Below the pieces are notes generated by a model. That model was not told the DNA's origin, ran no database searches, and saw only the letters and a list, made by a program, of their open reading frames with translations. Source: Isochrysis galbana (lineage: Eukaryota > Haptophyta > Isochrysidales > Isochrysidaceae). From it: 64,000 nucleotides of DNA. The position numbers were made by a program, and so were the translations under genes. Location: the NCBI GenBank assembly GCA_018136815.1, contig CM030937.1, positions 3,461,820 to 3,525,819 on the forward strand. Direction: 5' to 3'. Shown here piece after piece: positions 49,744-59,387 of this stretch (position 1 is its first letter; each line of letters starts with the position of its first letter).

Positions 49744-49909
49744 GACGAACCCCACCGGAGCTAGGCGAACACGCACCGTACACGGGAACGCACCGACGAT
49801 GGTCCCGTGAGGGAAGGACGCAACAGCTCGGACTCCACCGGCTAACGGACCACGAAAACACAAACAACAGGCCTGCCCGGAACCCACATTCTGAACCAGG
49901 CCCAAGGTA

Positions 49910-50668
49910 GTGCACCTGGGCCGAACCCCGGAAACCGACGACAAAGGAAAGACCATGCTTAAAGCGACACGAAGCAACGCCCCGCAAGCGGCGAGAACAG
50001 CATGGGAAAAGCGACTGAATGTCACCAAGGAAGAATGGAAACATATAGCAAGGCTATATACAATGCCATTGCTAAAACACACGGATAAACACCTCCACTT
50101 CAAACATATCACACATAGGCGAATCGGTACCAGGAATAGATTCGCAGACGGACAGACAGACGTCTGTAGACTGTGTCGCCGACACCGGGAAAACTCGTGC
50201 CATCTAGCGTGGTGTCCCGCGACGAAGAGAGTATTCGAAACCATAGACGCCCTCAACAACTTCACCCCCTCCCCCGGGAGATCACGCACACAAAAAACGA
50301 AAGACAGACTATTCGCATACCCCGGTGCGAACACACCCGAAAGTCTAAAAGCGTTATACGTGATAGCATGGAAATACATACTAAGAGACTTTTATAGAGT
50401 CGCATTTGAGTCATATGAGTACCACTATATCCCAGTATTGGAGTCTACACTAGTGAGGTTTGCCACATTGGTTAGGGGCCTCACCCCGCCACGGCAGCAT
50501 TGTTTGATGCGCACATGTAAAGCCGCCCAGGGGAGGAAGCCCAAACTTAAGAGAACGCTGGCACTTAGTGCCCCGATATTCATTGAAAACGAAAAGGGTA
50601 GGCTACAAATGAGCGAAAACACTAGCCTTGTAGCGGCAGCGCTTGGTCTCGCTGAAAGGCTCGCGTAG
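49910..50668 (+). pseudogene. 3' remnant of a second LINE's ORF2
   Basis: The frame reads WEKRLNVTKEEWKHIARLYT, KHTDKHLHFKHITHRRIGTR, the finger CRLCRRHRENSCHLAWC and a tail to LALGLAERLA-like (here AAALGLAERLA). This is closest to the copy at 1217-3160 (EEWKHVASLYTLPLLKHTDK), not to the intact copy beside it. It therefore belongs to a different subfamily. Everything upstream of the C-terminal part is missing, which is normal 5' truncation. Confidence 0.8.
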
Positions 50669-51012
50669 CGAGAAGCAAGAAAAGACGACCGGCTTTGATG
50701 AACCAACCAAAGGTGTGATCGATCAGCACAGCTCACCCACGGCAAACATGGACACTCGCAGACACAAGGGAACCGACGATAGCACCACAAGAAACAGGTC
50801 ACCCGGCAGCACAGGAGGAAGTTGAGAATACGCAGCTGGGGACAGGTGCACCCCGCTCCGCTCGGACCCCCACATGACCCGAGCCCCTAAGTAGAGCACG
50901 AGGGGAGTTGCCGCAAGGCGGGGAATGAGGGTGAGGAAGGGAAAGGGGCGTGGCTACGAAGGAATAGTTCAGGGCCACGTGTGAGGCGAGAATTTTAAAA
51001 GGTTTTTTTTTT
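49930..51012 (+). mobile_element. 5'-truncated LINE, T-tailed
   Basis: It comprises the ORF2 C-terminus and a 3' UTR with GAGCCCCTAAGTAGAGCACG, and ends GTGAGGCGAGAATTTTAAAAGG plus ten T at 51003-51012. The same 3' UTR motifs are found in the copy at 872-4340. Its left boundary with the intact LINE lies near 49.9 kb and is approximate. The T tail abuts a minus-strand LINE segment. Confidence 0.8.
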
Positions 51013-51015
51013 CTT

Positions 51016-53249
51016 AGTTCCAATTCTTTAGATTCTATTACGCATCTAACTCGTAGGCATCTGCCTTCGATCAGCGTTTCCGCCGTATCCGGTAACAGTT
51101 TCACTCTTGGGGAGGAGTCGCGTATCGCAATGCCTACCCCACTCGCCGGGTCGGTGGCGTTCGCTGGTGCGTGCACCATCCGCCATCCCAACGCTTTGGC
51201 GGTCATGCACGCTCGGTGGTGTCTGCCATCTGCGTAGGCGTGAAGCTCTTGGAGTAGTAGAATGTCCACACTCGCTTTCCTCGCTTGGGCTAGCGCCGAG
51301 CCTAAGGCGCCGTGTCCGGCGCCGTTGATGTTGTAGGACACGATAGTGATCGGTCCTTCACCTGGGTATCCAAGGGTGGAGTTGAATGTGAGTGAGTATA
51401 TTATCAACGTGTTGGCGCGGCATGTCACGCGGGCTAAGCGTGCATACTTGTGAAGATAGCGGCATTCGGCGCCTAAGGCGCAGAATCCTCCTTTCGGTTG
51501 CTTTCCGGGAGGTCCGGCGCTCGCGCGCGGAAACGCGCACACAATTGTGCACGCGCCGTCTTTCCATGCGCCCGGGTAGTCGTGCGAACGGTTGCACGCC
51601 TTGCCCACGATGTTCATGGGGCATTTTCCATTGGGGAAGCGTTTGCAAAGTTCGGGTTTGTCCGGGTTCAAGGCCTCTTGGATGGTCTTCTTGGGCGGCG
51701 CCATGCGCTTGCGCTCTTCGCGCTCGAGCCGTGCGGCTTTTTCCTCGGCGCACACACAAATGCGGAGAGGGGGTTGTAAGGCTAGGGCGTAGTCTTTGTT
51801 ATATCCTTTGCATCCCTTTGGACCCGCGTGGATGCACAGGTTCTTTATGTCGCCGCCGAGCTCGCGGCAATTCCGGACCGCGTACTCAATGGGGTATGGG
51901 GCTCCGTTAACGCTGAGAAGGATCTTGCGCGGAAAGTCGAACGATTTGAACGAGCCTTGCTTGGGGGTCACGTAAAGGTGGTAAACTTCTTTCTTACCTT
52001 GGGTTACAAGGATTCCTTCTTTAGTGAGGATCTTGGTCCTTTCTTGGTTCCCTTGTAGGAAGTAGAAGCCTTGGTTCTCAACCGCCTTGGCGAGTGAGCT
52101 GATTGTAATAATACTCTTCAGCTCGAACTTGTAGTTGCGCACCACTAGGTGCGCCGAGACATCTTGGAAGGCACCGGCCACCGCTTTGTCGGACGCCCGC
52201 GGGAGTCCCTTGAGCTTTTCGTCGAGAGTTTGATATTTGACCGCTATTGGGCACGGGATGCCCGCCTTGCGAAAGTCGGCTACGTCTTTGTACATTTCGC
52301 GAAATTGATTCGCGCAATCCGCCGTAACCATAATTTCCCATGGGCCGGAGGCGCTCTTAGACAAAAAGTCAGGTTCCAGGTCGACGCCTTCGAGTTTGTT
52401 GAGATGCGCAACAATGGCGCCCAAGGTCTCTTCGTCTTTAGCCTTGTGGCCCTTCTCGTACGCCGTGAAGGTGATGATGATTTTGTGAGAGTCTGGGAAC
52501 TCGGCCTCTTCCTCGGGCTCGGGCTCGAGGTCTTCGTCGAGTAGGGCCACCTGTGTGTCCGTGGAGGGAGACGAAGTTAGTCTTTTGTTTGGTCGTGTTT
52601 CTCTAGGGCCCAATGGGCTCAGTGTGCCTTCAGCGCTACCGCTTCCTCTCAAGGATTTTGAGTGGGGTGTATTTTGTGTTGGCTTAGTTTCGTGTTGGTG
52701 TTTGTTGTGGTGGACCTCTGAGGCCAGTGTCGTGCTCGTCGCCCTGGCGCCCGAGACGCGGCCTTCTGCCCGTCCTTCGTCGTCTCTGTAGAGTGCCTCT
52801 CCGGTGTCGTCTTCTCTGTTGTCTCTGTCCCCCTTGTTGGGGGCCCACAGCTGTTCAGTATTCTTGACCTTTGTCAGCATACCCCCATGGGGGTCTTGTC
52901 TATGGTGGTGCCGGGCCAGCCCCTCGTGCCGGAGCACGAGGGCGGTACCGCGGCTGTGTAGGGGCCAGGCCCGGAGGCCTTCCCTGTTGGATCGTCCCTC
53001 TTGTGTGGTGTGGCTGGGGTGGCTGTGTGGAGTGATGTGGGTGTGCTGCATGCTGGCTGCTGCCAGCATGCAGGCTGTTGTGTCTCCGTTCTCGGGGGTG
53101 GGCGGGCGCGGCCCGCTGGCTCCTGTGCCCACCTGGTCGGGCGGGTCGTCTTGGCGTGGTCGCTTCGGCGACATTGGCGTGTCCATGAACGCTTCGTCCA
53201 TGGCGGCGAGGGCGGCGGCAGCGAGGGCGGGAGGCGGCGCGCGCTCCAT
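51016..53249 (-). pseudogene. LINE ORF1 plus endonuclease N-terminus, truncated
   Basis: It reads MERAPPPALAAAALAAMDEA, then the same ORF1 blocks as the intact copy, the CCCH fingers (CKRFPNGKCPMNIVGKAC; CALGAECRYLHKY) and the endonuclease start (VSYNINGAG, QELHAY, SGVGIAIRDSS). It ends after CLRVRCVIESKE, where similarity stops. It is open throughout and includes its own version of the 86-nt segment at 51362-51447. The central linker (residues about 95-200) differs greatly from the intact copy while flanks are conserved. Confidence 0.85.
51362..51447 (-). other. Second copy of the candidate 86-nt intron
   Basis: Minus sense GTATGC...ACCCAG, identical in length to 45345-45430. Joining its flanks gives CTT CAC AAG TGA, the same stop after ORF1. 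About half the encoded residues differ from the other copy (YARLARVTCRANTLIIY versus CVQLAHRTTHSNSLIVY). Confidence 0.55.
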
Positions 53250-53271
53250 GACCCTATCAGTTTACTGATAG

Positions 53272-53511
53272 TTGCGCTGTCTAGCAATAGGTGTGTAGCC
53301 CTGAATCTTCAGATCTTTTTTTTTCAGTTATGTTCTTCTTCTTCTTCATCATATTCTTCTTCTTCTTATTATTATTATTATTGTATCAATATTATTATTA
53401 TGCATATTCCATGAGAGGCACACTTAGCACTCGCACATTGTGCACATTCCAGTAGGAATAGTGCGAGTGGAATTTGTGGCCAAGGCCTTCCACTTTGGCA
53501 CCGAGGCGCAA
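53272..53511. other. Microsatellite-rich spacer
   Basis: Contains a T run near 53313-53321 and (TTC)n and (TTA)n stretches over 53335-53402. No gene. Confidence 0.6.
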
Positions 53512-54161
53512 TCAGGTATTAGGAGGGCTATCGGTGTCTGATGGCGCCACATGATGAGGGCCCGTTGCGTCGGTCGCCCAAGGTCCCGCTCCAGCTTCGA
53601 CAGTTTTACCATCATCAAGTAGGTCAATCACCTGGCCACTGGGCAGTTCCAACAATAGGATGACTGGGTGCCACGACCCAAACTGAATCAAATTGGTTCC
53701 CTCCTCAATTGGATCTTTCCTCGCGTTCGGCGCGTCAGTGGTCTCCTTCGACGCCACCTCCGGCACATAAAATGCCCGCGCGTGCAGAGTACCACGTCCA
53801 CGTGGGCCAAAGAGCGGAACAGCAGCTGCAACACTCTCTCGGCCAGCGCTTCCAGTCCACATCGGCGAGCGGATGATGGGCGAGCCGAGTGAATCTAAGA
53901 CAGGGATCTGCAAAGGAGCGATCAAGGATGGCAGGCATGCGCGGCACACATGTGAACAGAACAAAGCGTTTCGCGCTGCCTCGTCATAGCGGGATGCAGG
54001 CGGCGCACCGACTGTCGTGCAGCACCCACGAGGGTCGGTAATGGCTCTGGCCAGTGGAGAAGGTCGTCTGTTGCCCCATAGATGCAGGCTCCCATCGGTA
54101 TCCCAAGCGTATACGGCACGGCGCGACGGCGCAGAGCAGCCATCACGCGGGCGCCTGACAT
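53512..54161 (-). CDS. COA1-like cytochrome oxidase assembly protein, two exons
   Basis: Exon 1 (54009-54161) encodes MSGARVMAALRRRAVPYTLG and a short hydrophobic segment (GIPMGACIYG). Exon 2 (53512-53907) encodes IPVLDSLGSPIIRSPMWTGS, VAAAVPLFGPRGRGTLHARA, and after a Pro/Asp-rich insert WHPVILLLELPSGQVIDLLD. This fits the COA1 pattern: one N-terminal membrane helix, PxVxxxLGxPI, VxGPxGxGTLxV, W.....LxL.dG..idLL. COA1 helps assemble complex IV in the inner mitochondrial membrane. The donor chosen is GTGCGC (GTGGGT a little upstream is the alternative, also in phase); the acceptor is TTTGCAG. 182 residues. The insert and C-terminal tail are longer than usual. Confidence 0.55.
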
Positions 54162-55362
54162 GCCAGGCGCCTTCCGGCCAAGGCTATAACTTGTTACAGT
54201 ACTCTAGAGTAGGCCCATTCCAAGACCTCGCTACTAGTATGCGCCCCACAAAATCAACCGTACTCTATTGACTATTGAGACGAGCGCAGGAGGGCTTAAG
54301 GTAGTTCTAAAGAGTAAAATACCTGCCGCGAGAGCGGCCAGAATGGCGACCGCGCCCGCCACCTGCTCTCCCCTCGCCCCCCCCCCCCCCCCCCCCCTTC
54401 CCCCCCCCACGGCACTCTGTGGGCAGGGAGAGGGTGGTCCCCCGGAGGACACCCACTCCTAGCAAGCAGCAAGAGTGGGGAGGCTCCGAGTCCGAAGAGT
54501 CGTCGCCGGGAACGCATCGTGAGCCGATCTAGGATCTACATGATCGAGGCGCATGGACTAGGGAAGAAGGCGTCGACCACACACATTCTGTGCGCGATGT
54601 GCGACGGGAAGGACCCAGAGGTGAAGGAAGACCAAAAGCGTTCAATTATCCCCATCCCTGCTAGCACCTTCCGTTGCCACCTGGAGGGTACATGACTCAA
54701 CTGGCCACCTTTCACACGTATGTCGAAACACACACACACACACGTGGTCCATGGGTCGTCGTCGCGATGTGGCGCGCCTTTCCCCCCCTCTCTCAAGACT
54801 TCTCTTCACTCCATGCCCCTAGCCCCGCTGAGACTTGCCACGATCAAGCTTCGGCTTGATTCGTGGAGGGGAGATGAGTGATTTTCAATTGATCCCTCTA
54901 AAAAATGTAATATGATTATAAGAGATTTGATGACGTATTATACGAAGCTTCCGTGGCTTGCTGTAGGTCCACTGGCGGTTGGTCAGACGTCGGTGGATGA
55001 CGTTGCCCTCTGTAAGTAAGGGGAACAATGTGAGAATCATTAATGGTAAGTGTATCGCGCAGTGCACACAGGATTGTGATGGTGATTCAAATGGTTTGGA
55101 TCTGCTTTTACAAAATATGGGCACCTGAGTGGGTAGCGACGTCAAGTTGTGGTGGATGGTCAATGTACTTCAAGTGACATGATGGGGGTTTGTTCAGGGG
55201 CCGACGTCAAGTTGGTGGATGGTACCTGTCTGTAAATCGAATCATCTCGTCTCGGGCCTTCCCAAGAACAGTGGTATTGTGGTCGTGACGCCAACGTCGT
55301 CCTCGACCACCTTGACGCACTTCTTCGCCGCCGGTCCGTACTACAACATGACAGACTATGAT
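54162..55362. other. Intergenic, no supported gene
   Basis: Holds a C run of about 30 bases broken by two T (54378-54410), a (CA)n stretch near 54730-54743, and the dispersed GAGACTTGCCACGATCAAGC stem segment near 54828-54863 also found at 38.6 kb. Confidence 0.45.
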
Positions 55363-55809
55363 TTAAACGACGCGATCTCCGAGGTGCATGTCGCAGAGAA
55401 CTGCACCGCTACCGTGTACGCGGCGAGCACCATTGGCAAGGAGCACTTCGGCCACTGCTACGTGATTCCTCTTACAGGCATGCATCAGAGGAGTATATCC
55501 ATCATCATCCATAGCTTCAATCAATGCACCAGCGTTGAGGAGTTCAACCACAATATGAGCATGCCCTCCCATGGCAGCCAGGATCAGGGCTGTCCGCTTC
55601 TCAGTAGCTCCAGTCTGGTTGACAAACGCGACGAATGCAGATCCACTCTTCTGATAATACTTGAACAACTCCAATGTATTCTTCACGCACGCTTTCGTAT
55701 AGATACAAATGTCTAAAGGGTAAAGGGTATTGACAGTCCAGCAAATATTGTGCAATCCACACCAAGTGATATCACGGCGGATGGTGCCGCGTCGAGCTGG
55801 ATGAATCAT
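55363..55809 (-). CDS. Ankyrin-repeat protein (partial or small)
   Basis: The frame contains two clear ankyrin repeats: RTALILAAMGGHAHIVVELL with NAGALIEA, then DDGYTPLMHACKRNHVAVAE with VLLANGAR. The preceding helix (KNTLELFKYYQKSGSAFVAF) may be a cap or a degenerate repeat. Ankyrin repeats mediate protein binding; no partner domain is seen. The N-terminal 35 residues are doubtful, so an upstream exon is likely. A GTAAGA within MHAC|KRN looks like a donor, but the unspliced reading continues a good repeat. Confidence 0.6.
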   Translation of the reverse strand: MIHPARRGTIRRDITWCGLHNICWTVNTLYPLDICIYTKACVKNTLELFKYYQKSGSAFVAFVNQTGATEKRTALILAAMGGHAHIVVELLNAGALIEAMDDDGYTPLMHACKRNHVAVAEVLLANGARRVHGSGAVLCDMHLGDRVV

Positions 55810-56050
55810 CCAGCATTAGTGAGGGAGAGGGATGGGATAAGGGTGCAGAATGGGAGGAGTGATTGTGTGATTGGATATCTTTGCTCAGGCGGGGAAAGGG
55901 GACGAGAGTGTGTGCAGTGGGAGAGGGGAGAGCGCGTGCAGTGTGGAGTGTGGGGGGGGGCGGGGGACGGGGGGGAGTGCGGGAGTGCGGGAGTGCATGT
56001 CTAACACAAAACTCTATACTCTAATATAAAACTAAGTGATGCTATATTTA
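55810..56050. other. Divergent spacer upstream of the ankyrin gene
   Basis: G-rich with GGGAGTGCGGGAGTGC short tandem units (55968-55995). No gene. Confidence 0.4.
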
Positions 56051-56054
56051 GAAA

Positions 56055-56090
56055 CCTGGCGCTAGACCTAGCGCCAGGTCTAGCGCTAGA
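56055..56090. repeat. Adjacent perfect palindromes
   Basis: CCTGGCGCTAG and CTAGCGCCAGG form an 11-bp perfect stem with a 2-base gap (56055-56078), followed directly by the 12-bp palindrome TCTAGCGCTAGA (56079-56090). Confidence 0.85.
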
Positions 56091-56154
56091 CTTTGGCCCC
56101 TTGGACCGCTAGGTCTGGCACCTGGCGGAACAACTTAGCGGCGGGGGGCCCGAA

Positions 56155-56260
56155 GCCGAAAGGTGCGGGACTTCTACCGTCCCCGCTCTGACACTTGTGA
56201 CTTCCAATACCCCCCCCCTCCTCCGCGCCAAAAGGCGCGGGACTTCGACCGTCCCCATTG
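56155..56260. repeat. 74-bp tandem duplication
   Basis: GGTGCGGGACTTCTACCGTC near 56162 recurs as GGCGCGGGACTTCGACCGTC near 56236, each preceded by CCGAAA/CCAAAA and followed by CCCC...GTGACT and a C run. Confidence 0.7.
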
Positions 56261-56607
56261 TGACTGCCCCCCCCACACACACACACACTTCACTGGTCTT
56301 TTCACAAGACGCCTCCTGTGAAAAAGGTCACACTGCTTGTGAAAAGATGGGGCCCCCTGACGGTATGATTATTCTCGACCCCCTTCCCCCCGCCACTGAG
56401 TCCCCCCCCCCCCCCCCTGAGTCCCCGCCCCCCCTTCCCCCCGCCGCCGAGTCCCCCACCCCCCCCCCCCCTCCCCGCCGAGCTCCCCCAACCCCTCGCC
56501 TCCCCCTCCCCCTCCTCAGCCGCCGAGCCGTCCCCCATCCGCCCAGCGCCCCGGCCCCTCTACACGCCCAGCGCCCCAGCCCCCTCCTTCGCCTCGTTCT
56601 CCCTGAC

Positions 56608-56733
56608 ATGACACCACCCCTCGTAGAGGGCGACGATGTGCGAGCCGTCGAGCTCCTGCTCGGACAGGGTCACGCGGGACGCCTCGAGGAGAGCGCGGCA
56701 GGCGGAGGGTTGACAGCCCTCATGGCCGCGTCC
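56608..56733 (+). CDS. Ankyrin-like segment, plus strand
   Basis: The frame reads TPPLVEGDDVRAVELLLGQG and then GGGLTALMAAS, matching the ankyrin pattern (EGD..AVELLL..G......G.TALMAA). Upstream in the frame are proline-rich runs and downstream low-complexity Ala/Ser/Thr. It is probably one exon of a gene whose limits I cannot place. It points away from the minus-strand ankyrin gene 0.8 kb to the left. Confidence 0.45.
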
Positions 56734-56739
56734 TTTCTC

Positions 56740-57191
56740 TCCTCCAACTCCCTCGCCACCTCCGCCATCCAAGCCGCCCTCGCTGCCGCCCACCCCACCC
56801 CCGCCCTCGCCACCTCCACCCTTGTCTCCGCCGCTGAGTCCTCCACCGCCCTCACCGCCTCCGCCCTCTGATCCTCCACCTCCTTCTCCACCACCGCCAA
56901 CATCGCCTCCACCTCCCTCGCCACCTCCTCCTTTCTCTCCACCACCTCCTTCTCCACCACCGCCAACATCGCCTCCACCTCCCTCGCCACCTCCTCCTTT
57001 CTCTCCACCACCTCCCCCGCCACCTCCGCCATCCAAGCCGCCTTTGCTGCCGCCCACTTCACCCCCGCCCTCGCCACCTCCACCCTTGTCTCCGCCGCTG
57101 AGGCCCCCCCCGCCCTCACCGCCGCCGCCCTCTCATCCTCCACCTCCTTCTCCACCACCGCCAACATCGCCTCCACTCCGTAGGTACTCAA
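56740..57191. repeat. 66-bp/264-bp coding-like tandem repeat, open on both strands
   Basis: Units of 66 bp (CACCGCCAACATCGCCTCCA at 56892 and 56958) are nested in a larger 264-bp duplication (TCCGCCATCCAAGCCGCC at 56761 and 57025). On the plus strand one frame is PPPPSPPPPTS-type; on the minus strand a frame encodes 22-residue charged helical units (AMLAVVEKEVVERKEEVARE) that would form a coiled coil. Either could be translated; the sequence alone does not decide. Confidence 0.6.
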
Positions 57192-57771
57192 CTGCTAGCA
57201 CCCCAGTCCTTCCCCTTGATATTTCTTGCCCATGGGGGCCTGGCCCCCCTTCAAGGTTACTCAGCCATGGGCATGGAGGATGGTCAGGCTGCTAGCACAC
57301 CAACAGCTCCAGGCTTGCGCACCTTCACAGCCGAGACGGCGTGTGGCCCACGGGCGCTCGGCGGCCTATCATTCTAATGGTATACTCGATTCCTATCATT
57401 GTGTCCTTCCAAGTTGAAAATGCTTATAACCCAGCCAAATCATGTACAAAAAGGGCATGCCTGGCCACAGGGGTATGGGTTGGCCTCATCCTAACCACAT
57501 TCACATTCTCCTAGGAGTGTACGGTTAGACGGCTAGATGTCTTACTGATCTCGTTGGGCAGTCGGCTGCGCCAGCGGCGGCGCACACACCCCCAACCCGA
57601 AAGCACGGCACTACATTAACATAATACATATTGTGGTATACTTACGATCGCAAGGCATCCATAGCCTGAGCTATCCCACTGGAGATCACATGCACTATGC
57701 ACTCCCACACTTGAATGTGCTTCCTCCTCATCCTGTTCCTCCCCAACCTCAGGCTCAGACTCAAACTCCGC
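57192..57771. other. Intergenic, no gene seen
   Basis: No supported gene or repeat. Confidence 0.4.
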
Positions 57772-58197
57772 CTACGCATAGGTACATTTATGGCCGCGCT
57801 CAGCATCACACGCATCCTCCGTCGGATCCCACATGACTCTCACCACACTCTCCAAGCATCCCAGTTGAGTGACAAGACACCAGTATAAAAAGCGCTGCCG
57901 ATCCACTCCAAACTCTTTGGCCCATTGGGCCTTGGTCGTGATCGAGTATGGAGTGGGAGTGGTCGGCGCGCGGGTGGTACCAGTGGCAGATGGCATTGAC
58001 AGCCCTCTGCTTCGTACTCTGCGACGGTTGGGCGCGCCCACAGCCGAATTTGACATTTGGGCACCTGTCCGTCGTCTGGGACGCCCATCGCGCGCGCTCC
58101 CAGCTTCCTGCTCATCTCGAAGGACGCTTTCGTCAACGCCGCGCGCTAGCGCCGGCGCCAGGTCCGGCGACTCAGTGGGCGCGCCCAGCGATGCCAT
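57772..58197 (-). CDS. Hypothetical protein, unrecognised
   Basis: Beginning with the ATG at 58197 it has 141 residues: a polar, Arg/Ser-rich first half (RDGRPRRRTGAQMSNSAVGA) and a more ordered second half (YSITTKAQWAKEFGVDRQRF, LYWCLVTQLGCLESVVRVMW). The open frame extends 75 codons further upstream without an ATG, so another exon could precede it. No family is recognised. Confidence 0.35.
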   Translation of the reverse strand: MASLGAPTESPDLAPALARGVDESVLRDEQEAGSARDGRPRRRTGAQMSNSAVGAPNRRRVRSRGLSMPSATGTTRAPTTPTPYSITTKAQWAKEFGVDRQRFLYWCLVTQLGCLESVVRVMWDPTEDACDAERGHKCTYA

Positions 58198-59387
58198 GGC
58201 GGTGGAGTGGCCGGAGGGGATGCCCTGGCCCCACGGTGGGTCGCCCGGCACCGTGGGCAGCCTGGCTTCCAAGCGATGGCCACGAAGGACACTGATGCCA
58301 GGAGCCAGGAGTTGCGCGCGCGCGAGGAAATGGCCGTGCGCGGAGTATTTCAAACCTTGGGGAGGGGGGTCTTTCAAAAGTGAACAGAGGACGACGGGGG
58401 AGTCCTGACGGCTGAGCGGCACCTGCTGTAGAGAGAAACCTGCTCAGTGGCCTATTGCAGAAGGTCGTTTTTCTCGGGTTTGACAGCGCTTTACCTGTTA
58501 CTGGGTCAGTTGAAACCTCCGCGAAGTCAAACGTGGGGTGGGTCTGGATTCACGATCGGTGGTCGCGTAGACCGGCCACACGGCCGTGTTTTGCCGTGTT
58601 CCAAACCCCCTCCGTATCAGCTTCCGTCTTTGTGCGGTTGGCCTCGAAAGAAACGCGGTGAAAAGCGTATTTCCCAGGGTCTCGCGAGACGTTCAACTCG
58701 AGCGGAAGGCGACAGCTTACCAACCCAAGCCCCGCGTACTTGTCTCCTATTCATAGGTTGATGAAACGCGTGACTTTCGACCCCTCACGCCAGCGATCTC
58801 GATCTCACGGTCTTGAGATCTGCTTCAGCTCTGATGAAAATGGAATCTGAGGAATCCCCCCCACAGTCCCCTTGCGCGTACGGACGTTCATCAAGGACTC
58901 CTCCTCCGCGGGGGGAGGGGGGGGCGGTCGCCGCCAGCGATCTCTCGAAGACGGGGGCTGTCCCCCCACGCGCAGGGGGGAGAGGGGGGAAACGCTGCCC
59001 GTTTGTCCGGGGGGGGGGAGGGAGGGAGGGGTGCGGGAAGGGAGGGACGAGGGGATGGGGATGATGAAGCCCCCCCCGCCGCGCGCGCCCCCCCCCCCGC
59101 CCCCGCCCCCCCGCGCGCGCGCAGCGAGCCCACCGAGCGAATCCCGTCCGTCCCCCCCCCCCCATCGTAAGCTACATGGTAAGTTCCTGCTGGATGGAGA
59201 GAGAAGAGGAAGAGGAGGGAGCGAGCGAGCGGGTGTGTCGCGCACCCAAGTCGCCGCCTCGTTGGGGAACAACGGGGGGGAAGGGGGGCAGAGGGAGTTC
59301 GCCTCCCATCAGTCTCGGCCACCGAGCGAGTGAAGGAGGGGCTTTAGGGGTCTGGAAGAGGGGACTCACCGCCGCGTCAGCCGTCGG
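58198..59387. other. Intergenic, G/C homopolymer-rich
   Basis: G-rich runs at 58910-59045 and C-rich runs at 59080-59165 produce many conflicting open frames, none credible. The right end is the upstream region of the PH-domain gene. Confidence 0.4.

Larger units (their letters stand above)
43521..49900 (+). mobile_element. Intact L1-like LINE (one long ORF)
   Basis: This copy runs from the stem-loop through the 2066-codon frame to a 3' UTR beginning at 49744. It has endonuclease and reverse transcriptase domains with all catalytic motifs readable, so it may be active or recently active. The expected T-tailed 3' end is not directly present. A second LINE's 3' part begins at about 49.9 kb, so the end is either replaced or interrupted. 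The 3' boundary given is approximate. Confidence 0.85.
51013..53271 (-). mobile_element. LINE 5' segment, minus strand, 3' part missing
   Basis: It is a close relative of the intact copy, starting with the same stem-loop (53254-53271) and running through ORF1 and the first part of the endonuclease. It breaks off at the T tail of the neighbouring plus-strand element. The lost 3' half is not found elsewhere in the window. Confidence 0.85.

Noticed and set aside
43521..51012. Treating 43521-51012 as one LINE with a normal TSD
   Set aside because: The sequence after the T tail is not found before 43521, and the ORF2 C-terminus is present twice from different subfamilies.
53907..54009. Unspliced minus-strand frames at 53.9-54.0 kb as separate genes
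   Set aside because: The two frames join in phase and only together match the COA1 pattern.
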